A DNA stretch of 33,057 nucleotides from Nemertoderma westbladi (taxonomy: Eukaryota; Xenacoelomorpha; Nemertodermatida; Nemertodermatidae). Under the pieces are notes generated by a model. The model saw nothing but the letters and a program-made list of their open reading frames with translations. It ran no database searches and had not been told where the DNA came from. Location: NCBI GenBank assembly GCA_032718475.1, contig JAUCBJ010004788.1, forward strand, positions 1 to 33,057. Direction: 5' to 3'. The position numbers and the translations under genes were made by a program. This document shows, in pieces, positions 31,901 through 33,057 of the stretch (position 1 is the stretch's first letter; every line of letters begins with the position of its first letter).

Positions 31901-32615
31901 CGGGGGCCAGGGGGCGTAAACTGGTGTAGTCTGTTATAATTTAAGAACCTCACGTGAGTTGCAAATTTGAGAATTTAAGTTTGAAATTACATCTTGTTGT
32001 ATACTTGTATGTTATTGTTATTGTTCGCCAAGATTATGCCGTTATTAACACTAGGTGGGGCTAAGTTCGCTTCCCGTGAGGTCGTCATTAGTCTAACAGA
32101 CGCCAACGACAATGCCCCTCTGTGTACCACATACAGTGCGGTTGTGGAGCTGGCCGAAGGTACCGCCTCGGCTGGGGACGTGGATGTTTATGACTTGTCT
32201 AATTTCGGTTGCACTGACGCCGACAAAACTGCCGCCAATAACCAACTATCCTACGCAATCGTGAGTAAAGATCATCCAATCATAACTGGAAGGTGACTGA
32301 CTGCCTCGGCGCTACCGGTAGCATTATAAGCTACTGTAGCCTTCTGTGTAGAGGTATCGTGGTACTGTAGCTACTGGTTCCACGGACACTAAATCTTCAA
32401 TGAATCCAGATGAACCATTATCTCTTAGGTGAGCGCCACCCCTGATCCGTTCGCCCTAGATCTCGCCACCTCAACCAAAGTTATACTAAAATCCTCAAAA
32501 TCCGTAGACTACGACGCCGCGGCGGCCACGAGAAGCTACTCTTTGGATCTGGAAGTTACAGATTCTGGAACTCCGCCACTAAAGAGACAACTTAGAGTAT
32601 TGATACTAATTACAG
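2668..32615 (+). CDS. Giant non-classical cadherin gene, internal part (23 exons, about 13 EC repeats; both ends outside the window)
   Basis: Seen: 23 exon blocks on the + strand, each with an AG acceptor and GT donor, joining with consistent codon phase into one open frame of about 1,460 residues. The translation carries cadherin signatures at EC spacing: PEN/QEN/VEN starts, DAD/DED/DPD calcium-site motifs, LDYE/FDYE/LDRE motifs, and NVNDNHP, DVNDNAP or DANDNAP linkers. Twelve linkers can be counted, giving 11 full EC repeats and a partial one at each end, mostly about two exons per EC. Known: EC repeats form rigid Ca2+-dependent extracellular rods for cell-cell adhesion. Inferred: with no signal peptide, transmembrane helix, EGF or laminin-G domain visible, this is the central ectodomain of a FAT/Dachsous-like or other long cadherin; orthology cannot be assigned. 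Several introns are swollen by minisatellites and one hosts a nested gene. Exon boundaries were set by eye. Confidence 0.9.
2960..3320 (-). mobile_element. LINE tail fragment (non-LTR retrotransposon, family A)
   Basis: On the minus strand, 3207-2986 reads as a decayed C-terminal segment of a LINE reverse-transcriptase ORF (RFAGHRFKGQPVYNIVLWGP, then GGQPMTS), the same module as at 7811-8220, 8233-8370, 15190-15375 and 32747-33057. The stretch at 3230-3320 matches the block at 15930-15995 (tactgctgct and tattctatg), so it belongs to the same family. Lies in cadherin intron 1. Inactive. Confidence 0.7.
3374..3413. repeat. Short acagt microsatellite
   Basis: About seven imperfect copies of a 5-bp unit (tacag/cacag with intervening t), inside intron 1. 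Confidence 0.7.
3555..3748 (+). CDS. Cadherin exon 2 (EC end, first linker)
   Basis: Acceptor ttatttcag, donor act/gtaagt; phase 1 in, phase 0 out. Contains IDYDAG (LDYE-like position), the strand YITSYVTIQAEQ, a non-canonical linker ETSPVF, and the next EC start HVPENSPYGT. Confidence 0.85.
3749..4598. other. Cadherin intron 2
   Basis: 850 bp between exons 2 and 3. No repeats, RNA gene or mobile element recognised. Open frames here have no recognisable protein. Confidence 0.7.
4599..4764 (+). CDS. Cadherin exon 3
   Basis: Acceptor ttttgtag, donor aaat/gttagt; phase 0 in, phase 1 out. Encodes VVATITVTDPDLGPTG with a DPD calcium-site motif, then FGIFQLREDW and a strand ending YIEQNK. Confidence 0.83.
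4765..5276. other. Cadherin intron 3
   Basis: 512 bp, strongly AT-rich; nothing else recognised. Confidence 0.7.
5277..5421 (+). CDS. Cadherin exon 4 (canonical linker with Cys)
   Basis: Acceptor tatttgcag, donor aac/gtgagt; phase 1 in, phase 2 out. Encodes AVNIKATDPGG, then the linker VDNVNEFTPKC. The Thr codon is completed by exon 5, giving VVLTLQEN across the junction. The Cys is the first of a recurring pair. Confidence 0.88.
5747..6823 (+). CDS. DHHC-type protein S-palmitoyltransferase, intronless, nested in cadherin intron 4
   Basis: A 358-residue membrane enzyme that, by family, transfers palmitate from palmitoyl-CoA to protein cysteines at endomembranes. Seen: two N-terminal hydrophobic helices (about 31-55 and 58-78); a zinc-binding cysteine-rich domain (about 143-185) with CWRC, HHCIICDRC and DHHCPW, where DHHC is residues 168-171 and Cys171 is the acyl-carrying nucleophile; a third helix (about 186-205); a fourth (about 258-286); and the family's TTxE motif as TTVE (289-292). 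Length and order fit a complete four-helix enzyme. The start ATG has a good context (caacatgg), and an AATAAA follows 53 bp after the stop. The gene lies in the same orientation as the host cadherin and has no introns, which suggests an old retrocopy or independent nested gene. The layout and the EAY and TT.E segments vaguely recall ZDHHC16, but I would not assign that. Confidence 0.9.
   Translation: MDFCLQILAKIVKPILKFGVLCTKMFHPLFKCLFISLTLFVVLISLVLYLPYYIAYKPVAVTTVHSLFSLWLLTNYFYNYYKTATIKSDEPIQHMQQIYHSRPICGDKNTLSPTVNEEAFSGNGNNLQSTINIKDSVSMTIRCWRCHKDKSPRTHHCIICDRCIVRMDHHCPWVGQCIGLSNHKNFLMFLIYLFIGVCYVWWVTVDEAYRPFSRREFYIPATMKLRYILGPVMDNIVYFDAMDYQQTRRWWEDFFEMLIVVSHRIAAISILVHGVFLLQQCILISVNVTTVEFWWMVIGYKGEGRSNGCRYSWQHFRSNWIELLGNNSGYLDWLSLLLPGYRSLRTRYTIAGNNLLEL
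6876..6881 (+). promoter_or_regulatory. Putative polyadenylation signal of the nested DHHC gene
   Basis: A canonical aataaa lies 53 bp downstream of the DHHC stop codon in an AT-rich tract. Its position fits a short 3' UTR. Because the gene is nested in the sense direction, cadherin transcripts must read past this signal. Confidence 0.55.
7476..7642. repeat. Foldback element (inverted repeat around TA microsatellite), MITE-like
   Basis: The arm 7476-7496 is the reverse complement of 7622-7642 at 19 of 21 positions (core tgtactaaataac / gttatttagtaca). The arms enclose a (TA)n tract at 7501-7528 and A/T-rich filler. A small terminal-inverted-repeat element without coding capacity is plausible; no target-site duplication was identified. 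Confidence 0.5.
7501..7528. repeat. (TA)n microsatellite
   Basis: About 14 perfect TA dinucleotides in the loop of the inverted repeat. Confidence 0.9.
7811..8220 (+). mobile_element. LINE tail fragment, family A, sense orientation
   Basis: Fragments in shifting frames read LDGTFTRMLRR-like and YNEHISNQTLYN-like text, then SRLRFAGHCFRREDQPVHNI and a segment with ILKDTGLEDADDLANVMGD and WRR near the end. This is the well-known tail of animal LINE reverse-transcriptase ORFs (after the catalytic domain). Frameshifts and an in-frame stop after NIVLW mark it as dead. It is followed immediately by an inverted copy. Confidence 0.75.
8233..8370 (-). mobile_element. LINE tail fragment, family A, inverted copy
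   Basis: The minus strand reads RFRFAGHCFRREDQPLHNFV and then GGQPMTFL. It is the same module as the + copy just upstream, making an inverted duplication of about 130 bp (roughly 7976-8105 against 8233-8370) able to fold into a hairpin. Confidence 0.75.
8371..8874. other. Unassigned intron 4 sequence
   Basis: About 500 bp between two retroelement pieces. AT-rich; no gene or repeat recognised. Confidence 0.5.
8875..9657 (-). mobile_element. LINE endonuclease domain fragment (exonuclease-endonuclease-phosphatase fold)
   Basis: One uninterrupted minus-strand frame of about 260 codons. It carries the apurinic-like endonuclease motifs of non-LTR retrotransposons: LASVNTLTLGSP, SAVGIQEHRM (metal-binding Glu), RNGRIGLLINP, VLIVCYSPA and FLTFLGDFNA (catalytic GDFN). 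This domain nicks target DNA to prime insertion. It ends soon after GDFNA, before the expected C-terminal SDH-type motif, and no reverse transcriptase follows, so the copy is truncated. The frame is notably intact. Whether it belongs to the same family as the LINE tails cannot be told. Confidence 0.8.
9658..10140. other. Unassigned intron 4 sequence
   Basis: About 480 bp, AT-rich, with homopolymer runs (A-tracts near 9690 and 9740). No gene recognised. Confidence 0.5.
10146..10172 (-). mobile_element. Possible SINE/tRNA-like B-box remnant
   Basis: The minus strand contains ggttcaaccc, which fits the RNA polymerase III B box. No A box or foldable tRNA body was seen, so this is a weak call. 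Confidence 0.25.
10186..10260 (+). repeat. Short duplication across the exon 5 acceptor
   Basis: The block ending at 10210 and the block ending at 10260 share gcctacttttccgtta exactly, plus a looser cgatg.aa upstream. One copy sits in the intron just before the acceptor and supplies pyrimidines; the other is coding in exon 5. The offset is about 50 bp. Confidence 0.75.
10221..10407 (+). CDS. Cadherin exon 5
   Basis: Acceptor ttgttattag, donor gag/gtagga; phase 2 in, phase 0 out. Encodes LQENDATPP, then GDLKCTDEDSDTLIYSL (second Cys of the pair directly before the TDED calcium motif) and ends AFDYE. About 25 bp of the exon's 5' part is repeated just upstream, inside the intron's acceptor region. 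Confidence 0.88.
10718..10976 (+). CDS. Cadherin exon 6 (non-canonical linker)
   Basis: Acceptor atatcccttag, donor aaata/gttagt; phase 0 in, phase 1 out. Encodes the strand GLVYYLPILIDV, the linker TPKNDGGP, the EC start ISLPENYPLNT, and VADPDSGCDCDDG, a CxC insertion in the B-C region, ending ISYTIN. Confidence 0.9.
10977..11602. other. Cadherin intron 6 with small inverted repeats
   Basis: Contains a roughly 95-bp span bounded by inverted gatggtgtatggg (near 11095) and ccatacaccattc (near 11180). It also has a perfect small hairpin ctgtaa/ttacag near 11310 and several ctgtaacg words. Likely remnants of a small non-autonomous element. The 100-codon minus-strand frame across it has no recognisable protein. 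Confidence 0.4.
11603..11851 (+). CDS. Cadherin exon 7 (canonical linker with Cys)
   Basis: Acceptor ttcgatttcag, donor ttgt/gtgagt; phase 1 in, phase 1 out. Encodes FNIDPNTGVLF, FDFETEPAPQVKVTATDG, the linker LTNVNDNHPVC and the EC start ITIVENLKAQNIGDL. One of the clearest cadherin exons in the window. Confidence 0.93.
11852..12235. other. Cadherin intron 7
   Basis: 384 bp, AT-rich, nothing recognised. Confidence 0.6.
12236..12411 (+). CDS. Cadherin exon 8
   Basis: Acceptor ttgtttgtag, donor aaag/gtaaat; phase 1 in, phase 0 out. The junction reads GDLSCSDADSD, the second Cys of the pair followed by a calcium motif. Later comes VSFDYEAEKGYYFDVK. Confidence 0.9.
12580..12660 (-). mobile_element. 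SINE-like fragment with tRNA B box
   Basis: The minus strand reads gtcgtgggttcgatcctcgc, an excellent polymerase III B box (GGTTCGATCC). An intact A box is not apparent. Probably a degraded tRNA-derived SINE in intron 8. Confidence 0.4.
12694..12805 (+). CDS. Cadherin exon 9 (non-canonical linker)
   Basis: Acceptor tatcccaaag, donor actg/gttagt; phase 0 in, phase 1 out. Encodes the last strand of an EC (THTATVPVFISV) and the linker SPTNEGGPQF, closely matching the TPKNDGGP linker of exon 6. Confidence 0.85.
12806..13393. other. Cadherin intron 9
   Basis: 588 bp, AT-rich, nothing recognised. Confidence 0.6.
13394..13641 (+). CDS. Cadherin exon 10
   Basis: Acceptor ttttcttcag, donor aaag/gttagt; phase 1 in, phase 0 out. 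Encodes NYAASVLENQIPGTKVF, YDVDDASTKDG, FQIDVNSGVIYTKESLDRET and YTFEIK, an almost complete EC with a canonical LDRE motif. Confidence 0.93.
13909..14113 (+). CDS. Cadherin exon 11 (canonical linker, no Cys)
   Basis: Acceptor gttacctag, donor gaag/gtaatg; phase 0 in, phase 1 out. The junction reads EIKASDGN; then VTVLDVNDNAPDF and TSDADAATDDNNVINFSLE. Unlike its sister linkers, it has Phe where they have Cys, and the partner Cys before the DAD motif is also absent. Confidence 0.92.
14114..14462. other. Cadherin intron 11
   Basis: 349 bp. Contains a 10-bp inverted repeat (14384-14393 with 14411-14420, 9 of 10 paired); otherwise nothing recognised. Confidence 0.55.
14463..14734 (+). CDS. Cadherin exon 12 (non-canonical linker)
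   Basis: Acceptor atgtattcag, donor acg/gtaagt; phase 1 in, phase 0 out. Encodes GASDFVIHPTTGIFKAA, IDYEAGVTSYKLTVVAKDRA, the linker KPINEATPVI and the next EC start VTVCEDVVVGYPVYT. Confidence 0.92.
14880..15038 (+). CDS. Cadherin exon 13
   Basis: Acceptor acattttag, donor gag/gttagt; phase 0 in and out. Encodes VTVTDADEPQWFFDYSDN, IVKLSLSGTDAGLFKIHPFS and GQIE, the B to E strands of one EC. Confidence 0.9.
15190..15375 (-). mobile_element. LINE tail fragment, family A
   Basis: The minus-strand equivalent of the RLRFAGHC...VLW...GGQPMTFL module, with frameshifts. The DNA similarity to 8233-8370 is obvious by eye (aagcggaggtggttccgttc, ggctggtcctcac). Intron 13. Confidence 0.7.
15478..15895. 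repeat. Inverted gatccc-rich ends around an AT-rich core, possible non-autonomous DNA element
   Basis: The left end (15478-15530) and right end (15810-15895) both contain gggatcccg and gatcggga words in opposite orientation, enclosing about 280 bp of AT-rich sequence. It looks like a MITE with imperfect GC-rich termini. No transposase is present. Confidence 0.4.
15900..16000 (-). mobile_element. LINE tail fragment, family A, upstream block
   Basis: The block matches 3230-3320 on the same strand and the reverse complement of 32747-32790 (agtccagcatggacttccat against agttcatgctggg). Probably split from the 15190-15375 fragment by the foldback element between them. Confidence 0.5.
16315..16495. 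mobile_element. SINE-like interspersed repeat
   Basis: A compact GC-richer block in AT-rich intron 13 with actcagcctttcatccactg followed by ggtcgataaaatgagtaccag-type text and a foldable ccctctcggg. The ggtcgataaaatgagtaccag-type core resembles conserved central segments I know from SINEs of molluscs and other invertebrates. Boundaries are approximate. Confidence 0.4.
16646..16786 (+). CDS. Cadherin exon 14 (duplicated donor)
   Basis: Acceptor actataaag, donor aag/gtgagt; phase 0 in and out. Encodes ALDYETKTSYSLTLNAKDNA and ends LTVNVCNVNDVK. The donor and the next bases are tandemly duplicated 33 bp downstream (second gtgagt at 16820). Use of the second donor would add 11 in-frame codons and disrupt the VNDVK-PIC linker, so the first donor is preferred. 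Confidence 0.88.
16781..16855 (+). repeat. 33-bp tandem duplication of the exon 14 splice donor
   Basis: ggtgagtcttatatgtctac and the next bases through cataacgtaa occur twice, at 16786 and 16819. Both copies contain a G/gtgagt donor. Confidence 0.9.
16905..16975. repeat. (TAT)n microsatellite
   Basis: About 23 tat/att triplets with one short interruption (aatatt), in intron 14. Confidence 0.95.
17225..18930 (+). repeat. 13-bp minisatellite rich in 5' splice-site-like motifs
   Basis: Roughly 130 units of 13 bp (tgaggtgtcctgg and variants taaggtgtccagg, taagatgtccagg, tgaaatgccccgg). Units form higher-order blocks, for example a string running from gacctgatgaaatgccccgg through tagtaagatgtccagg. 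Many junctions read cag/gtgagg or cag/gtaagg, close to the consensus donor. The + strand is G/T-rich. Lies in intron 14, downstream of the duplicated exon 14 donor. Confidence 0.95.
19195..19235. repeat. Small tandem duplication ahead of exon 15
   Basis: tttgttgttatcaaacac is repeated in tandem at about 20-bp spacing, about 90 bp upstream of the acceptor. Confidence 0.7.
19271..19277 (+). promoter_or_regulatory. Consensus branch-point motif for exon 15
   Basis: tactaac matches the optimal branch-point sequence. Its branch A (19276) lies 35 nt upstream of the exon's first base (19311), a normal distance. Supports the acceptor chosen here. Confidence 0.6.
19311..19558 (+). CDS. Cadherin exon 15 (Cys-pair EC)
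   Basis: The acceptor is tctatcgcag ending at 19310. It is chosen because it joins exon 14 in frame as VNDVKPICTEV, matching other linkers (NDNHPVC, NDNAPLC), and because a perfect tactaac branch-point motif lies 34 nt upstream (19271-19277). Donor atag/gttagt; phase 2 out. Encodes PLITREDDTTKKVALSCGDS (paired Cys) and ends GPFDYETID. The frame is also open further upstream, so a longer exon from the AG at 19283 is formally possible. Confidence 0.85.
19979..20169 (+). CDS. Cadherin exon 16, seed of the 56-bp donor satellite
   Basis: Acceptor acctaacag, donor ctgg/gtaagt; phase 2 in, phase 1 out. Encodes YNLLVHFIDDDGGTIAH, LVFITDVIEETPVI (non-canonical linker) and the EC start IDMPESTVVDTVIVDADSKL. 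The last 49 bp plus the first 7 bp of the intron form the unit of the following tandem array. Confidence 0.9.
20121..24830 (+). repeat. 56-bp minisatellite of exon 16 end plus its 5' splice site (83 donors)
   Basis: The unit is the last 49 bp of exon 16 (starting gaatctaccgtggttgatac, ending ccgactccaaactgg) followed by the first 7 bp of the intron, gtaagtg. Donor positions run from 20170 (the real exon end) to 24764; this distance is 82 x 56 + 2, and a single 2-bp insertion (near 22557) accounts for the remainder, so 83 donors stand in one register. Two sequence classes are interspersed: ttattgtag/ttattatag, like the exon, and the majority ttggtgtag. The last unit (24770-24830) is degenerate, ending ccatggtataagtg. 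Because 56 is not a multiple of 3, the coding frame shifts at each unit. Open frames on the minus strand here are by-products. Confidence 0.97.
24831..25181. other. Remainder of cadherin intron 16
   Basis: About 350 bp, AT-rich, nothing recognised except the acceptor of exon 17. Confidence 0.6.
25182..25388 (+). CDS. Cadherin exon 17
   Basis: Acceptor ttatttacag, donor acct/gtacgt; phase 1 in, phase 1 out. Joins exon 16 as DADSKLEDDYNDC. Encodes a two-Cys loop (NDCVASGSQCLPT), YEYSISINPPD, LTGKLRLSKTVDFED and TPIITYT. Confidence 0.88.
25389..25706. other. Cadherin intron 17
   Basis: 318 bp, AT-rich, nothing recognised. Confidence 0.6.
25707..25888 (+). CDS. Cadherin exon 18 (canonical linker)
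   Basis: Acceptor atttacag, donor tct/gttagt; phase 1 in, phase 0 out. The junction reads YTLTDSTSG. Then come FDVTVTVVDVNDVSPIF and EGCIPENAGLGTS. Phe replaces Cys at the linker position. Confidence 0.9.
26086..27415 (-). mobile_element. Decayed LINE reverse transcriptase (family B)
   Basis: Three overlapping minus-strand frames together give the middle and end of a non-LTR reverse transcriptase: LLPLFKGKGTKSEPSYYRGI (fingers), EQYGFRRGRSTLMAV, CVFIDFTKAFDSVNRELL (first catalytic Asp), GVVQGDKLSPLLFALFVHDL, then a frameshift, GADDLVIAGQ (from the YADD box), SFEYLGVVLS, and a C-terminal region from MTNMETARKLYIAIVLPTV onward. The frameshift lies exactly at the catalytic box: ccgca is tandemly duplicated at 26868-26877. 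A second frame change near 26590 confirms it is a pseudogene. The C-terminal tail differs from the family A tails elsewhere in the window. Sits in cadherin intron 18, antisense. Confidence 0.85.
27428..27466. repeat. Inverted repeat at the 5' side of the LINE fragment
   Basis: cactataacg/ctataatg is followed by cattatagtg, forming a stem of about 8-9 bp. It directly borders the end of the reverse-transcriptase fragment. Confidence 0.4.
27605..27680 (+). mobile_element. tRNA-derived SINE head
   Basis: tagctgaatagttagagcg fits a polymerase III A box and gttcgatcc fits a B box, about 33 bp apart. The text between includes a cttccaa loop like a tRNA anticodon loop, but the flanking stems do not pair properly (tcaga with cccgg), so it is a tRNA-derived SINE or pseudo-tRNA and not a functional tRNA gene. 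Confidence 0.6.
27824..28001 (+). CDS. Cadherin exon 19
   Basis: Acceptor ctgtattcag, donor atag/gtgagt; phase 0 in, phase 1 out. Encodes VPSIEFKFSDEDFP (calcium motif DED), GNAGKEFAVSGTSLIVDKD and FNFESATKFYNMTV. Not open from a start codon, so it shows only by splice-aware reading. Confidence 0.87.
28115..28321 (+). CDS. Cadherin exon 20 (non-canonical linker)
   Basis: Acceptor tatatttcag, donor agat/gttagt; phase 1 in, phase 1 out. Encodes VKDTPLASDPQFTGTAIVSV, the linker KPWNEFTPVW, the EC start LTLQESELAVVEVGGL and TATDSDDDVPTD. Confidence 0.9.
28322..28956. other. Cadherin intron 20
   Basis: 635 bp. Contains ggagttt repeats near 28515-28560 and a long G-run; no gene. Confidence 0.6.
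28761..28788 (+). repeat. G homopolymer tract
   Basis: About 27 nearly uninterrupted G on the + strand (one A). It could form a G-quadruplex in the nascent RNA. Its exact length is unreliable in any assembly. Confidence 0.9.
28957..29127 (+). CDS. Cadherin exon 21, seed of the second donor satellite
   Basis: Acceptor tttttttcag, donor actg/gtgagt; phase 1 in, phase 1 out. Encodes TDGGITYSIAS, FNVDATSGKIFTTTALDYE and EYRFLVTATDGGTVAT. The terminal 17 codons are repeated in frame once more immediately downstream (second donor at 29179), so a longer isoform with a 17-residue duplication is possible. Confidence 0.9.
29079..31895 (+). repeat. 56-bp minisatellite of exon 21 end plus 5' splice site (50 donors)
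   Basis: The seed is the last 49 bp of exon 21, starting at its Glu-Tyr codons (gagtacaggttcc) and ending gctactg, followed by gt. Because the next copy begins with gagt, every junction forms actg/gtgagt. The first two copies are 51 bp (17 codons, in frame). From the third on, a 5-bp insertion (actgt) gives 56 bp and an in-frame TAG. Donors lie at 29128, 29179, 29235 and on to 31859. The last stretch is 47 intervals, 8 bp short of exact, explained by one 54-bp unit (near 29360) and one 50-bp unit (near 30862). Total 50 donors. Copies are almost identical. Confidence 0.97.
32055..32260 (+). CDS. Cadherin exon 22 (canonical linker with Cys)
   Basis: Acceptor ttaacactag, donor aatc/gtgagt; phase 1 in, phase 0 out. 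The junction gives TVATGGAKFASREVVISL. Then the linker TDANDNAPLC and SNFGCTDADKTAANNQLSYA with the paired Cys. Confidence 0.9.
32429..32615 (+). CDS. Cadherin exon 23 (last in window)
   Basis: Acceptor ttatctcttag, donor acag/gtaccg (weaker than the others); phase 0 in, phase 1 out. Encodes FALDLATSTKVILKSSKSVD, YDAAAATRSYSLDLEVTDSG and QLRVLILI, stopping just short of the next linker. The gene must continue beyond the window. Confidence 0.82.
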
Positions 32616-32746
32616 GTACCGTCTATTAAATATTAAATATTATTATCGATTTAAAAAGAGTGTCGAGAGTAGAATTTTACATAAACCAAGTTTAATCCGT
32701 CACGTTTGTACATCAGATACACTAATAGGATACAACCGAATGTTTG

Positions 32747-33057
32747 GTATGATAGAACCAGTACTCCTATATTGGAGTTCATGCTGGGTTCTAACTGTGG
32801 GTGCCCCACCTCTCCTGACCGCACTTACTGAATGCTACGGCGGCAGGTTTATTGCAGGACGTCCTTTAATACTATTATTGTATTTAAGGACACCTTGATT
32901 TATGGTGCCAAGTACAATGAACACAACTCCAATCAGACACTATATAACATTGGAGGTGTCTCATTGGTTCCCCCAAGCTTGTCACTTGAACGAAACCGCC
33001 TCCGCTTTGCAGGACATTGCTTCCGACGCGAGGACCAGTCAGTGCATAATCTTTTGC
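32747..33057 (+). mobile_element. LINE tail fragment, family A, running off the window
   Basis: The + strand contains accagtactcctatattggag and cagacactatataacattgg, then text reading ERNRLRFAGHCFRREDQ-like, parallel to 7811-8045 with internal deletions. The gene-proximal part ends at the window edge. Confidence 0.7.

Overview
This is a stretch of eukaryotic (metazoan) genomic DNA. Introns are AT-rich with GT...AG boundaries, there are no operons or bacterial signals, and the window is littered with non-LTR retrotransposon and SINE-like debris. The gene content (a giant multi-domain cadherin and a DHHC palmitoyltransferase) points to an animal. The LINE/SINE mix and intron structure suggest an invertebrate, but I cannot name the phylum from sequence alone.

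The backbone is one large cadherin gene on the + strand that runs through the whole window and beyond both ends. I reconstructed 23 exons (2668-32615, about 4.38 kb coding, about 1,460 residues) by reading cadherin motifs and joining splice sites. The codon phase agrees at all 22 junctions. The exons encode 11 complete extracellular cadherin (EC) repeats plus a partial one at each end. No signal peptide, transmembrane segment or cytoplasmic tail is in the window, so this is the middle of a FAT/Dachsous-like or other long non-classical cadherin. EC-EC linkers alternate strictly between a canonical DxNDN-like type and a non-canonical NE/EE type. Four of the six EC repeats after canonical linkers carry a matched pair of cysteines. 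The gene therefore looks as if it grew by duplicating two-EC modules.

Layout: 1-1590, a 68-bp minisatellite (26 copies); 1757-2660, an AT-rich minisatellite ending at the first exon; 2668-5421, exons 1-4; 5422-10220, intron 4, holding a complete intronless DHHC palmitoyltransferase gene (5747-6823, same strand), an inverted LINE-tail pair and a LINE endonuclease fragment; 10221-15038, exons 5-13; 15039-16645, intron 13 with LINE, SINE-like and foldback debris; 16646-16786, exon 14; 17225-18930, a 13-bp minisatellite; 19311-20169, exons 15-16; 20121-24830, a 56-bp minisatellite; 25182-25888, exons 17-18; intron 18 with a decayed reverse transcriptase and a tRNA-like SINE head; 27824-29127, exons 19-21; 29079-31895, a second 56-bp minisatellite; 32055-32615, exons 22-23; then another LINE tail to the end.

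The most unusual feature is what the minisatellites are made of. About 35% of the window is tandem repeat, and most of it consists of multiplied splice sites. The array behind exon 16 is the last 49 bp of that exon plus the first 7 bp of the intron, repeated so that 83 strong 5' splice sites lie at 56-bp spacing. The array behind exon 21 does the same with 50 GTGAGT donors, also at 56 bp. Exon 14's donor is duplicated once, and the 13-bp array in the same intron is a dense field of CAG/GTRAGG-like donors. The array in front of exon 1 instead repeats a 3' splice-site-like unit. I regard this set of splice-site satellites in one gene as the candidate undescribed phenomenon here.
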